The notes: a model not told the origin generated them from the sequence alone. Counted from the first letter of the stretch, positions 50,555-59,261 are shown. The stretch is DNA of 64,000 nt from Nocardioides sp. REDSEA-S33_B3 (GCA_001627335.1 LUPK01000012.1:1-64000), one strand, 5' to 3'. Program-made: numbers and translations.

Positions 50555-51811
50555 ATGCCCCGTCCGAAGACCGGTAGGCCGTCCTCCGGCACCGTCGAGA
50601 AGCTGCCCTCAGGGCGCTACCGGGTCCGCTTCACCGGCCCCGACGGTGCGCGCCACAAGGCCCCGGTGACGTTCGAGGACGTGAAGGCCGCGCGGCTCTG
50701 GCTCGACCGTGAGATGAAGTCGATCGAGAACGACCCCGAGGGTTGGCAGTCGCCCGAGCAGCGGCAGGCCGGACGGAAGGTCCAGGCGCTCACGTTCGGT
50801 GAGTACGCCGAGCAGTGGCTGGCCGGTCGCAAGGTCCGAGGTCGCCCGCTGGCCGATCGCACCCGCGATCACTACCGGGACCTGCTTGACCGTCACATCC
50901 TGCCGGCGTTCGGCGAGCGAGCCTTGACCTCGATCACGCACGAGCACGTCGACCACTGGTACGAGCGCACGCTGATCGAGCGGCCGACCATGCGGGCCCA
51001 TGCCTACTCGCTCCTGCGGACCATCCTCGGCACCGCCGTCGACCGCGGGCTGCTCAAGACCGCCAACCCCGCGAAGGTGCGCGGCGCCGGCAACGTCGAG
51101 CGATCGCACCGCCCGCGCCCCGCGACCCTGGCCCAGCTCGAGACCATCGCCGCCGAGATGCCCGAGCGGCGTCGGCTGATGATCCTGCTGGCCGCGTGGT
51201 GTGCCCTCCGGTTCGGCGAGCTGGCCGAGCTGCGCCGTGGCGACGTCGACACCAAGGCCGGGGTGATCCGGGTACGCCGGGGGGTCGTGCGCGTCAAGGC
51301 CACCGAGGAGGACGGGACCACGAGGATGGTCAGGAAGGTGAAGGCCCCGAAGTCGGCGGCCGGTGTCCGTGACGTGGCGATCCCGCCCCACCTCCTGCCC
51401 GCCGTGCGCGCGCACCTCCTCGAGCACGCCGCCCCCGGGAAGGACGGACTGCTGTTCCCCGGCCGCATCGAGCACGACGCCGACGGCAAGGTGGTGGCCG
51501 TCCATCACCTGTCCTCGACCGCGTTCTACGGCCGCGAGGCGATCCTGACCAAGGACGGTGCGGTGAAGCGGAAGGGGACCGGCTACTACGAGGCCAGGCG
51601 GGTCGCAGGCCGCACCGACCTGAAGTTCCACGACCTCCGGCACACCGGGGCCACGCTCGCCGCGCAGACCGGTGCGACGCTGGCCGAACTGATGAACCGG
51701 CTAGGGCACTCCACGCCCGGGGCCGCGATGCGCTACCAGCACGCGGCGGCCGAGCGGGACGCCGAGATCGCGCGGCGTCTCTCTGCAATGGTCGAGGTGG
51801 CGGGCGAGTGA
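50555..51811 (+). CDS. int: Tyrosine integrase (site-specific recombinase)
   Basis: 418 residues from ATG 50555. Starts with an AP2-like arm-binding region (GRPSSGTVEKLPSGRYRVRF), then a SAM-like core-binding domain (LTFGEYAEQWLAGRKVRGRPL), then the catalytic domain with Arg in AWCALRFGELAELR, HDLRHTG and the nucleophile Tyr in STPGAAMRYQH. Lies 150 bp inside attL. TAGGGT at 50513-50518 may be its -10. It should catalyse insertion at the tRNA-Val 3' end. Confidence 0.95.
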   Translation: MPRPKTGRPSSGTVEKLPSGRYRVRFTGPDGARHKAPVTFEDVKAARLWLDREMKSIENDPEGWQSPEQRQAGRKVQALTFGEYAEQWLAGRKVRGRPLADRTRDHYRDLLDRHILPAFGERALTSITHEHVDHWYERTLIERPTMRAHAYSLLRTILGTAVDRGLLKTANPAKVRGAGNVERSHRPRPATLAQLETIAAEMPERRRLMILLAAWCALRFGELAELRRGDVDTKAGVIRVRRGVVRVKATEEDGTTRMVRKVKAPKSAAGVRDVAIPPHLLPAVRAHLLEHAAPGKDGLLFPGRIEHDADGKVVAVHHLSSTAFYGREAILTKDGAVKRKGTGYYEARRVAGRTDLKFHDLRHTGATLAAQTGATLAELMNRLGHSTPGAAMRYQHAAAERDAEIARRLSAMVEVAGE

Positions 51812-52215
51812 CCCGCGACGACGTTCCCACGGAGGAGTTGGGGCACGACGGTCGCGTCGATCGTCGGCGCCGGAACCCTCAGGGACGCGATGCATTCGGC
51901 GCAACGGCGGCCCCCGCCACTGCGGTCGAGCTTCGGTGTGGAGCGCTGACGGGACGCAGCAAGGTCTGCGCCCGCGAGTTGGGCAAGGTCTGGAACGACG
52001 ACGGCGAGACCACCATCAGCCTGGCGCTGCTCGGACACACTGGTCAGTGGCCGCTAGGCGAGGTGGTGCGCCAGGACGACCGCACTGTGGGAGTCCATTG
52101 TCCTCAGCACGGAGCCGCAAGGGTTCATGAGCGGGTGCTCGTCGCCGCTGCGGGATCGACGCGCCGTTTCCTGCGCTTAGACGTGACTGCCGGTCTGATC
52201 GGGCTACCCTCGTAG
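51808..52215 (+). CDS. Hypothetical protein of the element, coupled to integrase
   Basis: 135 residues, GTG start overlapping the integrase stop (GTGA). The middle has ELRCGALTGRSKVCARELGKV and HCPQHGAARVHE, with a possible zinc site (two Cys and two His pairs). No family is recognised. Composition is somewhat less GC-biased than the host genes. The coupling to integrase supports a real gene. Confidence 0.6.
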   Translation: MTRDDVPTEELGHDGRVDRRRRNPQGRDAFGATAAPATAVELRCGALTGRSKVCARELGKVWNDDGETTISLALLGHTGQWPLGEVVRQDDRTVGVHCPQHGAARVHERVLVAAAGSTRRFLRLDVTAGLIGLPS

Positions 52216-52305
52216 TAGCCAGGCGCGCAGCGCCGGTCAGCCCAGGCGGACACCGCCCCTTCCCGGTAGGGCCCGGACCAACTTCGCATCCCCGAAGAGG
52301 TCCAC

Positions 52306-52509
52306 ATGACAACCGGAAGGCCCTGGCTCAGCCAGCAGGACGCTGCTGCATATCTCGGCGTCACCGATCGCACCATCAGGAACTACATCGCCCGCGGGCT
52401 CCTGCCCGCGCATCGCATCCGCGGCTCGAGGTCCATCAGAATCGCTCGCGCCGACCTCGAGGCGCTTCTACGTCCCATCCCGGCCGGAGGTGGCCCGGAT
52501 GCTGCCTGA
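52306..52509 (+). CDS. xis: Excisionase-like helix-turn-helix protein
   Basis: 67 residues. WLSQQDAAAYLGVTDRTIRNYIARGLLPAHRI is a MerR/excisionase-type winged HTH (HTH_17), then the RIARADLEALL helix. Such proteins direct excision or act as small activators. It follows integrase after about 490 bp, a usual location. Ends overlapping the next small gene. Confidence 0.85.
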   Translation: MTTGRPWLSQQDAAAYLGVTDRTIRNYIARGLLPAHRIRGSRSIRIARADLEALLRPIPAGGGPDAA

Positions 52510-52735
52510 GTACGACGACAGAGCCCGCCCGGTGACCACTCCGGACGGGCTCACGATGTCGACCATCACCGACGACGCACTCAGTCTTCCACGTTCGACC
52601 GACACTCCTCTCGTCGCGCGCTGCGGTGCTTGCGGGCACGCGATCTGGGCGCCCGAGAGTGTCGGGGTCGGCCTAGGCAGGAGGTGCCGCCGCGGCCGCT
52701 CACGCGCCGTTCGTGAGACACGGGTGGCGGCATGA
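52499..52735 (+). CDS. Small zinc-finger protein (DUF6011-like)
   Basis: 78 residues from ATG 52499, overlapping the excisionase-like gene by 11 bases; GTG 52490 and ATG 52556 are alternatives. VARCGACGHAIWAPESVGVGLGRRCRRG matches the DUF6011 pattern (CxxCG...PxSvxxGxGxxC), a short zinc-binding module common in actinophage genes of unknown role. Coupled to the following gene (ATGA). Confidence 0.65.
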   Translation: MLPEYDDRARPVTTPDGLTMSTITDDALSLPRSTDTPLVARCGACGHAIWAPESVGVGLGRRCRRGRSRAVRETRVAA

Positions 52736-53334
52736 CGTTCACCAAGGTCGCCGACGACTTCAACGATCGCCCAGACCTGCTCCTGTGCTCGAGATCGGCC
52801 CGGTTGTTGCACATCGAGGCCCTGGTCTACTGCAACCGCCACCTGACCGACGGCCGGCTCCCGGCCGCGGTGCTCGGCCGGATCTCTGACGCCGACGACC
52901 CCGTCGCCGACGCGCAAGAGCTCGAGGCCGCAGGCGTCTGGGAGCGGGTCGACGACCGATCGTGGTCGATCGACTGGCGCGACCAGGAGCCGAGCGAGGA
53001 CGTGCGGATCCGCAGGGACAACAGCGCCCAGCGGTCACGCCGCTACCGCCGTCACGTCGCCGGCAACCACGACCTGTGCGACCCGAAGCGATGCAGGGAA
53101 GCAGCAGCCGTCACGCGTGACGAACAGCGTGTCGTACACAGTGACGCAACGCGTCGCGACACGGTGTACGACACGCCCTCCCTCCCTTCCCGGCCCCCCA
53201 GGCCGAGGAAGGGAGTAGGTGGCGGTGGCGAGCGGCCCGAGGGGCGCTGCCCACACCTCTACCCGCTCGACGACGACGGGGACACCGGGTGCCCGAAGTG
53301 CACCGCCGCCTCCTACGCGAGGGCGGCTCAATGA
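52732..53334 (+). CDS. Phage-like replication/regulatory protein (N-terminal winged helix)
   Basis: 200 residues. The start MTFTKVADDFNDRPDLLLCSRSARLLHIEALVYC resembles the N-terminal HTH of actinophage replisome-organiser-like proteins (typical form: KvDDxFxDHPKv...aRgLwv.a..w), then LTDGRLPAAVLGRI. The tail is rich in Arg, Pro and Gly and ends with a CPHLY...GCPKC zinc-type motif. It may control replication of the element. The initiator activity is an inference; no helicase or primase gene is found. Confidence 0.6.
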   Translation: MTFTKVADDFNDRPDLLLCSRSARLLHIEALVYCNRHLTDGRLPAAVLGRISDADDPVADAQELEAAGVWERVDDRSWSIDWRDQEPSEDVRIRRDNSAQRSRRYRRHVAGNHDLCDPKRCREAAAVTRDEQRVVHSDATRRDTVYDTPSLPSRPPRPRKGVGGGGERPEGRCPHLYPLDDDGDTGCPKCTAASYARAAQ

Positions 53335-53552
53335 GCTGGTGGCCGGTGGACTCCGACGACGCACGTGAGTACGCCGAGCGCGACCAGACCGCGCACCGCC
53401 CTGACTGCGAAGGCGGATGGCTGCCCGATCACCCGGACGGCCGCCCGCGTCCTTGCCTCGAATGCCGCCCGCACCTGGCCGCCGCTGATGACGGCCACGT
53501 CACGCACCGCGCCACCCTCACCAGCCGCCAGCGAGAGGACCAGCACCAGTGA
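53331..53552 (+). CDS. Small hypothetical protein (Cys/His-rich)
   Basis: 73 residues; ATG overlaps the previous stop (ATGA). HRPDCEGGWLPDHPDGRPRPCLECRPHLA has three cysteines in a zinc-finger-like arrangement, as in many short actinophage proteins. No family named with certainty. Confidence 0.6.
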   Translation: MSWWPVDSDDAREYAERDQTAHRPDCEGGWLPDHPDGRPRPCLECRPHLAAADDGHVTHRATLTSRQREDQHQ

Positions 53553-53623
53553 CCACCGCGCCCCTGCCCGGCCGCCCCTGCTGCCCGCACTGCGCGCACG
53601 GACACCCAGGAGGCGGCAGGTGA
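53549..53623 (+). CDS. Possible 24-aa Cys/His-rich peptide
   Basis: A frame from GTG 53549 to TGA 53623 (VTTAPLPGRPCCPHCAHGHP and a short Gly-rich end) overlaps both neighbours by the usual four bases. The CCPHC...H residues could bind zinc. The doubly coupled position is the only support. Confidence 0.35.
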   Translation: MTTAPLPGRPCCPHCAHGHPGGGR

Positions 53624-54069
53624 CAGCCGAAGTCGTCGACCGGCTCGCGGTCATCCTCGACGGAGGGAACATCATCCTCACGCCCAGTGCCTGCGCCCTT
53701 CTCGCGCGGTGCCTCGATCGGCTCGAGTCCCACGAGCGGCGCACCGTCGGCGCACGTCTGGGGCGCACCACCTCACTGCTTCGCACCACCTTGCGAGACG
53801 CCGGCCGCGCTGCCATGTCCGACCCGGGACCAGCGGACGTCCGCGACCGCCAAGACGCCCCATGGTCGAAACCACATGACCACGCAGGAACCGACGAGGT
53901 GCTCGTGAACACCAAGACCGCCGCCGAACGGCTCGGCGTCTCCGAGAGGCACGTCAGGCGTCTCATCGCCGACGACCAGCTCGGCCGGCCGCTGAGGGCC
54001 GGCACGGTCCTGTTCGTGACCGCGTCCGCCGTCGACGACCTGCGCATCACACGCCAGCTCAGGAAGTAG
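53620..54069 (+). CDS. Helix-turn-helix DNA-binding protein of the element
   Basis: 149 residues, GTG start overlapping the preceding small frame. The C-terminal half is an excisionase-type HTH (HTH_17): VNTKTAAERLGVSERHVRRLIADDQL followed by a wing. The N-terminal helix bundle (VVDRLAVILDGGNIILTPSACALLARCLDRLE) is unlike known repressors. It could regulate the capsid gene nine bp downstream, or act as a second recombination directionality factor. Confidence 0.7.
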   Translation: MTAEVVDRLAVILDGGNIILTPSACALLARCLDRLESHERRTVGARLGRTTSLLRTTLRDAGRAAMSDPGPADVRDRQDAPWSKPHDHAGTDEVLVNTKTAAERLGVSERHVRRLIADDQLGRPLRAGTVLFVTASAVDDLRITRQLRK

Positions 54070-54077
54070 GACCCCTC

Positions 54078-55019
54078 ATGCCCAGCACCAGCCCCGGGAA
54101 CCCCACCCTCAACGGTCAGCAGGTCACCCTGCACCACCTCATGAACGCGCCGCTGGTCATCCAGCGGCGTCTGAACGAGCTCGTCCACCGGCGCATGGTG
54201 GGCGGCCGGCTCCTCACCGGCCGCGTCGACGCCACCGGCTCCGGCTCGGCAATCTTCCAGGCCTCTCAGCCGATCTTCGCCAACGACAACGCCCAGCGCC
54301 TCACCGAGCTCTCCGAGTACCCGCTCACCGACGACAGCGAGGCCGCCCCCTCCATCGTGTCCACCGACAAGTGGGGTCTGGCCGGCATCATCTCCGACGA
54401 GGCCATCGCACGGAACCGCCTCGACGCCTTCAACCAGAAGATGTCGCGACTGGCCAACACCGTCGTCTGGGGCTTCGACAGCATCGCCCTCTCAGCGATC
54501 GCCACGACCGTCCTCGAGTCCACCGACGCCGCCGCCGTCTGGGGGACCGCCAGCGCCGACCCCCTGCTCGACGTCATGCTCGCCAAGGCCGCCATCGACG
54601 AAGAGGACGCCGGCTACGAGGCAGACACCATCGTCGCCACCCCCACGAAGTGGGCCCAGCTCGTCGCCGCGACCAAGGTCCTGGAGGCATCGCCCCGCGA
54701 GGCCGCCGACTCCAACGTCCTGTCCGGCAACATGATCCGCTTCGCCGGCCTGAACATCCTCAAGACCAACCATCTCCCCGGCGGCAAGGAGGTCATGGTC
54801 CTGGACTCCCAGGCCCTCGGCTCGGTCGTCTGGGAGGACCGCGGGGGTCGCGGCGGCCCGGCTGGATGGATGGGTGACCCGTCGTCCGTCGCCGGCTGCG
54901 AGACGCGCGTCTTCCGCCCTGAGGGCATCGACGGGTACCGCATCGAGGTCCGTAAGGTCCAGGTGCCGTGGGTCCAGGAGCCCAGCGCCGCCCGCTTCAT
55001 CGACGGCGTCTCCGCGTGA
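54078..55019 (+). CDS. Phage major capsid protein (HK97-type)
   Basis: 313 residues. The N-arm, a spine helix region and A/P-domain-like segments fit actinophage capsid proteins: QQVTLHHLMNAPLVIQRRLNELVHRR, ASQPIFANDNAQRLTELSEYPLTD, WGLAGIISDEAIARNRLDAFNQ, and the C-terminal IDGYRIEVRKVQVPWVQEP. No protease or scaffold gene is next to it, and there is no long N-terminal delta domain, so assembly may not need cleavage or may use helper factors. Ends overlapping the next gene (GTGA). Confidence 0.85.
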   Translation: MPSTSPGNPTLNGQQVTLHHLMNAPLVIQRRLNELVHRRMVGGRLLTGRVDATGSGSAIFQASQPIFANDNAQRLTELSEYPLTDDSEAAPSIVSTDKWGLAGIISDEAIARNRLDAFNQKMSRLANTVVWGFDSIALSAIATTVLESTDAAAVWGTASADPLLDVMLAKAAIDEEDAGYEADTIVATPTKWAQLVAATKVLEASPREAADSNVLSGNMIRFAGLNILKTNHLPGGKEVMVLDSQALGSVVWEDRGGRGGPAGWMGDPSSVAGCETRVFRPEGIDGYRIEVRKVQVPWVQEPSAARFIDGVSA

Positions 55020-55231
55020 CGATCCCGACGCCGTCCGACCCAGAGCCCGAGGAGCAGCTCGGCCCCCGTTACCCCACGGCGCCGACAAGCCGGACGAGGT
55101 ACGGGCAGCTGCGCCAGGGCCCTGACGGCACCGCGGAGCTCATCGTGCTCGACGCGGACGGGGTCACGCAGAAGCGGATGGTGCCCACCCCTGACGGCAA
55201 CGGATGGATGCCAGCACCCACCACCCCATGA
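55016..55231 (+). CDS. Small hypothetical protein after the capsid gene
   Basis: 71 residues, GTG start overlapping the capsid stop. Pro-rich N-terminus (TIPTPSDPEPEEQLGPRYPTAP), then GTAELIVLDADGVTQKRMVPT. The position is that of head-tail or decoration proteins in phages, but no fold is recognised. Confidence 0.6.
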   Translation: MTIPTPSDPEPEEQLGPRYPTAPTSRTRYGQLRQGPDGTAELIVLDADGVTQKRMVPTPDGNGWMPAPTTP

Positions 55232-55371
55232 GCTCGACGACGACGCACTGGGATCGGCCCGGGCGGCACTTCCGTGTCGGTGGAGTCTTGGTCGCCAACC
55301 AGTGCGCCGTCGTCGATCGCCCCTGTGGCCGGCGAGCGGGCGGACGACCCTCGCCGGCCACAGGCCACTAG
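55228..55371 (+). CDS. Possible 47-aa protein ending in a terminator hairpin
   Basis: ATG overlaps the previous stop (ATGA). It begins MSSTTTHWDRPGRHFRVGG; the rest is coded by the hairpin at 55322-55364 and by GC-rich DNA, so its C-terminal half may only reflect that structure. Low-moderate support. Confidence 0.4.
   Translation: MSSTTTHWDRPGRHFRVGGVLVANQCAVVDRPCGRRAGGRPSPATGH
55322..55364. terminator. 15-bp-stem hairpin after the capsid genes
   Basis: CCTGTGGCCGGCGAG and CTCGCCGGCCACAGG are perfect complements with 13 bases between. It would stop or slow transcription between the capsid and tape-measure genes, as phages often do after a highly expressed capsid gene. Confidence 0.65.
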
Positions 55372-55378
55372 GAATCCG

Positions 55379-55407
55379 GACCCGCGCGGGTCGCGGGGGG
55401 CAAAAAA
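55379..55407. other. Palindrome with G6/A6 tract: candidate packaging (cos-like) or junction site
   Basis: GACCCGCGCGGGTC (55379-55392) is a perfect 14-bp dyad. It is followed by CGGGGGGC and AAAAAATTC. The gap 55372-55492 has no gene. Lambdoid and actinophage cos sites are GC-rich dyads near the terminase end of the genome; the A6 run is unusual in this GC context. The identity as cos is only a guess. Confidence 0.3.
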
Positions 55408-55492
55408 TTCAGCGCGTCAACAGCGCGGAGGGCAAGCCCGCCGCGTCTCTCCCCCCGACCGTTCGATGTCACGCTAAGGAAGCAGGCAGGTC

Positions 55493-57484
55493 ATGGCTGA
55501 CGAGGAGATCGGCCTTCGGGCCACACTGAAGGACCGCCGCGAGACCCTCGCCGGGCTCGAGCAGATCGAGCGCGGCGTCGGTGACGTCGGCCGCGAGGCC
55601 GAGATCGCCGGCAGGCGGGCGGGGTCCGGAGCTCGCGGGTTCGAGCGCGCCGGCCGTGCCGGGCGGGTCATGGTCCGCGGTCTCGCCGTCGGTGCCGCGG
55701 CCCTCACCGGCGCGTCCTACGTGGCCTTCCGGTTCTCCCAGGACGCCGTCAGCAAGGCGTCGGACCTCTCGGAGACCATCAACAAGTCGAACGTGATCTT
55801 CGGCCGCAACGCTGCCGCGATGCGGAAGTGGGCCCGCTCCGCCGACACCGACCTCGGCCTCGCGAAGAACGCTGCGCTCGGCACCGCCGCGACCTTCGGC
55901 GACATGTTCTCTCAGATCGGGTTCACCTCCGACGCCTCCGCGCGCATGTCCCGCGACGTGGTGCAGATGGCCGCCGACTTCGGGTCCTTCAACAACCTCG
56001 AGACCGAGGACGTCCTCGACAGGATCTCTGCGTCCTTCCGGGGCGAGTTCGACTCCCTGCAGGCCATCATCCCGAACATCAACGCCGCCCGCGTCCAGCA
56101 GGAGGCGCTGAACCGGACCGGCAAGGAGAGCGTCGACCAGCTCACCGCCCAGGACAAGGCGCTCGCCACCCTCGCGATCCTCCACAAGGACGGCGCCCGC
56201 GCCATGGGCGACTTCGAGCGCACCAGCGACGGCCTCGCGAACACCCAGAAGATCGTCAACGCCCAGTACGAGAACGCCACCGCCAAGCTCGGCCGCGAAC
56301 TCCTCCCGCTGCAGCTGGAGTTCACCCGGTGGCTCTCCCGCGAGGGCATCCCCACCCTCGACCGGTTCGCCACCTGGTTCCGCGACGAGGGCGTGCCGGC
56401 CATCGGCGACTTCGCCGACGACATGCGCCCGCTCGCAGAGGAAGTCATCCCTGCCGCCGGGTCGGCGCTCGGCACCGTCCGTGACGCCCTCAAGGACGCT
56501 GCGCCCTACGCGAAGGACCTCGTCGGGTTCTTCAACGACATGCCCGACTGGGCCAAGAAGGGCGCCGTCCTCGGCGGCGCCGGGCTGCTGCTCGGCCGCA
56601 AGCTCCGCAGCGGCAACCCCTCAGGCGGCCTGACCGGCATCGTGTCCAAGGCCTCACCAGTGCCCGTGTACGTCGTCAACGGCCTCCCCGGCGTCGACGG
56701 CACCCGAAGCCCCAAGACCAAGGGCCCGAAGGCCGTCCCGCTCATCTCCGGGCCCGCCGCCGTCCTCACCGGCGCCACCATCGTCTCCGCCATCGGCACC
56801 ACTGGCGTCATGAAACTGTTCGACCGCTGGGCGCCCGAGTCCCCGCTGCGAGGCAGCCCGTCACTGGGCGGCAACGCCACCCCGCCCGGCACGACGCTCG
56901 ACGACATCACCAGCAGCGACCCCCTCGGCCTGAACCGCATCTTCGGCGGCGACGACGAAGACACCCCCCGCAACCCCTGGGGCGTGCAGAAGGCCATTCA
57001 GACGCTGTCCGGCACCATCCGCGACCTGATCGACGACGCCGACGGCGGCCGCAACGCCTCCGAGCAGCTGTTCCGCGAGCTCACCGGCCTCGACCGCCAG
57101 TTCACCCCCGAGATCCGGCTCGAGGGCACCGAGACCGCCAGCCGGCAACTCACCCGGCTACAGCGCGAAGCCAACAGCATCCTGACGACCGTCAGCGGCC
57201 TCGTCGGGTTCGGCAACCCCGTCTCACCCAACCGCACCCCCCGCCGAGCCCACGGCGGCCGCGTCCGCGCCGGACAGACCGTCCTGGTCGGCGAACACCG
57301 CGCCGAGCTGTTCAAGCCCGAGGTCAACGGCACCATCCTCCCGCGCGTCCCCGACCCCGAGACCCTCGACGACGACCTCGGCGTACAGCCACCCACCCCC
57401 ATCCAGCTCCGCATCGACATCGACGGCCAGCAGATCAAGGACGTCGTGGTCCGACGCATCAGCACCGAGATGGCCCGCCAGTGA
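55493..57484 (+). CDS. Phage tail tape-measure protein
   Basis: 663 residues; AAGGAAGCAGGCAGG precedes the ATG. The N-terminal region (LRATLKDRRETLAGLEQIERGVGDVG) is coiled-coil; a hydrophobic segment AVGAAALTGASYVAFRF follows, then the TMP motif DAVSKASDLSETINKSNVIFG and GTAATFGDMFSQIGF. The end contains AHGGRVRAGQTVLVGEHRAEL, a common TMP C-terminal signature. At 0.15 nm per residue its tail would be about 100 nm, but no tail-tube gene is found here. Confidence 0.92.
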   Translation: MADEEIGLRATLKDRRETLAGLEQIERGVGDVGREAEIAGRRAGSGARGFERAGRAGRVMVRGLAVGAAALTGASYVAFRFSQDAVSKASDLSETINKSNVIFGRNAAAMRKWARSADTDLGLAKNAALGTAATFGDMFSQIGFTSDASARMSRDVVQMAADFGSFNNLETEDVLDRISASFRGEFDSLQAIIPNINAARVQQEALNRTGKESVDQLTAQDKALATLAILHKDGARAMGDFERTSDGLANTQKIVNAQYENATAKLGRELLPLQLEFTRWLSREGIPTLDRFATWFRDEGVPAIGDFADDMRPLAEEVIPAAGSALGTVRDALKDAAPYAKDLVGFFNDMPDWAKKGAVLGGAGLLLGRKLRSGNPSGGLTGIVSKASPVPVYVVNGLPGVDGTRSPKTKGPKAVPLISGPAAVLTGATIVSAIGTTGVMKLFDRWAPESPLRGSPSLGGNATPPGTTLDDITSSDPLGLNRIFGGDDEDTPRNPWGVQKAIQTLSGTIRDLIDDADGGRNASEQLFRELTGLDRQFTPEIRLEGTETASRQLTRLQREANSILTTVSGLVGFGNPVSPNRTPRRAHGGRVRAGQTVLVGEHRAELFKPEVNGTILPRVPDPETLDDDLGVQPPTPIQLRIDIDGQQIKDVVVRRISTEMARQ

Positions 57485-57804
57485 CCACCACCCGCGGACT
57501 CCGCCTCGCCCACAGCGTCATCGACCTCATCCACGCCCTCGACCTCGCCCAGACCCTCGACACCCCCGAAGCCCAACGCGCCGTCGCCACCGCAGCACAA
57601 GGTCTCGTCGACGCCGGCCTCTTCGATGTCGTCATCAGCGACAACGGCCGCCACGGCCTCGAGCTCCGACCCTTCCTCGAAGCCGTCGCGCTCCCCGCCC
57701 TCGTCCTCACCCGACGTCTCGGCGCCGCCACCGGCCACCCCCTCGACGAGGTCCTCGCCGACCTACGCCACGCACTCGAGACCACACGCCACAGCGCCGA
57801 CTAG
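57481..57804 (+). CDS. Small hypothetical protein after the tape measure
   Basis: 107 residues, GTG start overlapping the tape-measure stop (GTGA). Helical: LRLAHSVIDLIHALDLAQTLDTPEAQ, LDEVLADLRHALETT. No family recognised. It is the last plus-strand gene of the element and converges on the membrane protein gene with a four-base overlap of stops (57801-57804). Confidence 0.65.
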   Translation: MTTTRGLRLAHSVIDLIHALDLAQTLDTPEAQRAVATAAQGLVDAGLFDVVISDNGRHGLELRPFLEAVALPALVLTRRLGAATGHPLDEVLADLRHALETTRHSAD

Positions 57805-58343
57805 CTCCCCAAGGACGCCAGCACGGTCCCGACCGCGGTCATCAGCAGTCCGAGCATCTCCCACAAGACCCGCCGCTGCGTCCGATCCCGCCGCGCACGA
57901 GCCGAAGCCGCCTGCACGCGCAGCGAGTCCGCCAGACCTTCCAAGGCCAGGCGATGCAGACGCTGCTGCTCCTCCCATGACTCCGCGGCGAACTCTTCAC
58001 GCTGACGCAAGTAGTCCGTGACGTACTCCGCCAACTCGAGGGTGTCCGGGTCGGCACCGCCGTGCGCCGGGCGCCCCCAGGTGCCGTGCTCGTACTGGAA
58101 CCGGTCCTGCTGCACCCTCGTGCGCGACCGCCACTTGAACGACTTCAAGTCCCGACGCCACGGGTTCTCCCGACGCTGCAGGTCGCGAGGCACCCGGAAC
58201 GACTCCGCCTCCTCCGGCTCATCGCGCCACTCCTGCAACAGCGCCCACGCCGCCAACACCACACCGAGCAGAGACAGGACCACGCCACCGAGAGCCACGG
58301 CCCGAACCTTCCACACCGACGGGCCGCTGTCGCCCCAGAACAT
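57801..58343 (-). CDS. Membrane protein of the element, TM at both ends
   Basis: 180 residues from ATG 58343. TM 1 is VALGGVVLSLLGVVLAAWALL (about residues 16-36); the middle is charged (LKSFKWRSRTRVQQDRFQYEHGTWG) and predicted helical; TM 2 is at the very end (WEMLGLLMTAVGTVLASLG). Both ends in the membrane with a long soluble part between. Membrane proteins in this position often give superinfection exclusion or other lysogenic traits; that is an inference. The start is uncertain. Confidence 0.6.
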   Translation of the reverse strand: MFWGDSGPSVWKVRAVALGGVVLSLLGVVLAAWALLQEWRDEPEEAESFRVPRDLQRRENPWRRDLKSFKWRSRTRVQQDRFQYEHGTWGRPAHGGADPDTLELAEYVTDYLRQREEFAAESWEEQQRLHRLALEGLADSLRVQAASARARRDRTQRRVLWEMLGLLMTAVGTVLASLGS

Positions 58344-58383
58344 CCACAGGGGGTGGTCCTGGCAGGGGTCGGTGGGGGTGAGG

Positions 58384-58995
58384 TCAGGCCGCAGACCGGG
58401 GCAGATGTCTGGTGAGCCCTCGAAGAGCCACGCCTCGCCAGTTCCCTTGGTCGCGCCACTCGCCGAGCAGGTCGAGGTCGTCGACGTAGTCCTCGAGTCG
58501 CTCGAGGCAGTCGAGCAGCTCGAGCGGCGGTGTGTCGAGGCTGACCCGCACCTCGACGCCACGCGCATCGGCGTACTGCACGACCTCGACCGGGGCGCCC
58601 GCGACCTTGAGTTCATCGTGCTGCACCTGGCGCACGGTGAAGCCGGCGCTCTCGAAGCCCGCCAGACGGCGCCCGACTCGTCGTCTGTCCCGGTCAACGC
58701 GGCGGTCCTGTTCCTCCGCGTGGTCGCGGTGCTGGTCCTCGCGGATGTAGGCGTGCGCCGTCCTGACGTTGCAGGTGGAGCACTTCAGGTCGAGCAGGCA
58801 TCGCCACCCAGGCTGATGCTCGGTGTAGATGCCCGAGGCCTGCAGGTCGAAGAGGCGGCTCCGCACCCACTCTGCGTCTGTCTCCCAAGGCGCGTAGCGC
58901 TTGGCCGGGCCGTTGTATCGCGCGGAGACCGTGCGGACCGTGCCGCATTCGCAGCACAACGCGGTAAGCCGCTCGGGCGCCTGCTGGTCGGTCAC
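58384..58995 (-). CDS. Cys-rich hypothetical protein (DUF6315-like)
   Basis: 203 residues, GTG start overlapping the previous gene's stop by four bases. The first part has ALCCECGTVRTVSARYNGP and then CLLDLKCSTCNVRTAHAY, two CxxC zinc-binding pairs, and the rest is a coiled, acidic region. It resembles proteins annotated DUF6315 in Streptomyces and actinophages. DNA- or RNA-binding by the zinc part is possible. No function established. Confidence 0.65.
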   Translation of the reverse strand: MTDQQAPERLTALCCECGTVRTVSARYNGPAKRYAPWETDAEWVRSRLFDLQASGIYTEHQPGWRCLLDLKCSTCNVRTAHAYIREDQHRDHAEEQDRRVDRDRRRVGRRLAGFESAGFTVRQVQHDELKVAGAPVEVVQYADARGVEVRVSLDTPPLELLDCLERLEDYVDDLDLLGEWRDQGNWRGVALRGLTRHLPRSAA

Positions 58996-59261
58996 AGCCG
59001 GATCACCGCCGACCTGTCGGAGAGGTCCAAGCATGTCGGACAGTGGTCTCTGCGTGGAACGACGACCGCGGGACCCACAGGTCCTGCACTGACTCGGACT
59101 ATGACACCGCAGATTGCTCGGACTTCCCCGCCTCCGGAAGCCTTCACGCGGGCGTACCCCTCGTCAGTCCAGAACAGGTGACGACGGCGGCGTCGGTACT
59201 CCCACGACGGGGCGGCCGCCACGGACAGGTTTGGGGCAGAGGCGCACTGGTCGGTGGTCAT
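58992..59261 (-). CDS. Hypothetical protein of the element (Cys-containing)
   Basis: 89 residues from ATG 59261. RRRRRHLFWTDEGYARVKASGGGE is followed by ICGVIVRVS and DHCPTCLDLSD, a single CxxC pair. It overlaps both neighbours by four bases (ATGA upstream, GTGA downstream), which supports it as a real gene. No family known to me. Confidence 0.6.
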   Translation of the reverse strand: MTTDQCASAPNLSVAAAPSWEYRRRRRHLFWTDEGYARVKASGGGEVRAICGVIVRVSAGPVGPAVVVPRRDHCPTCLDLSDRSAVIRL

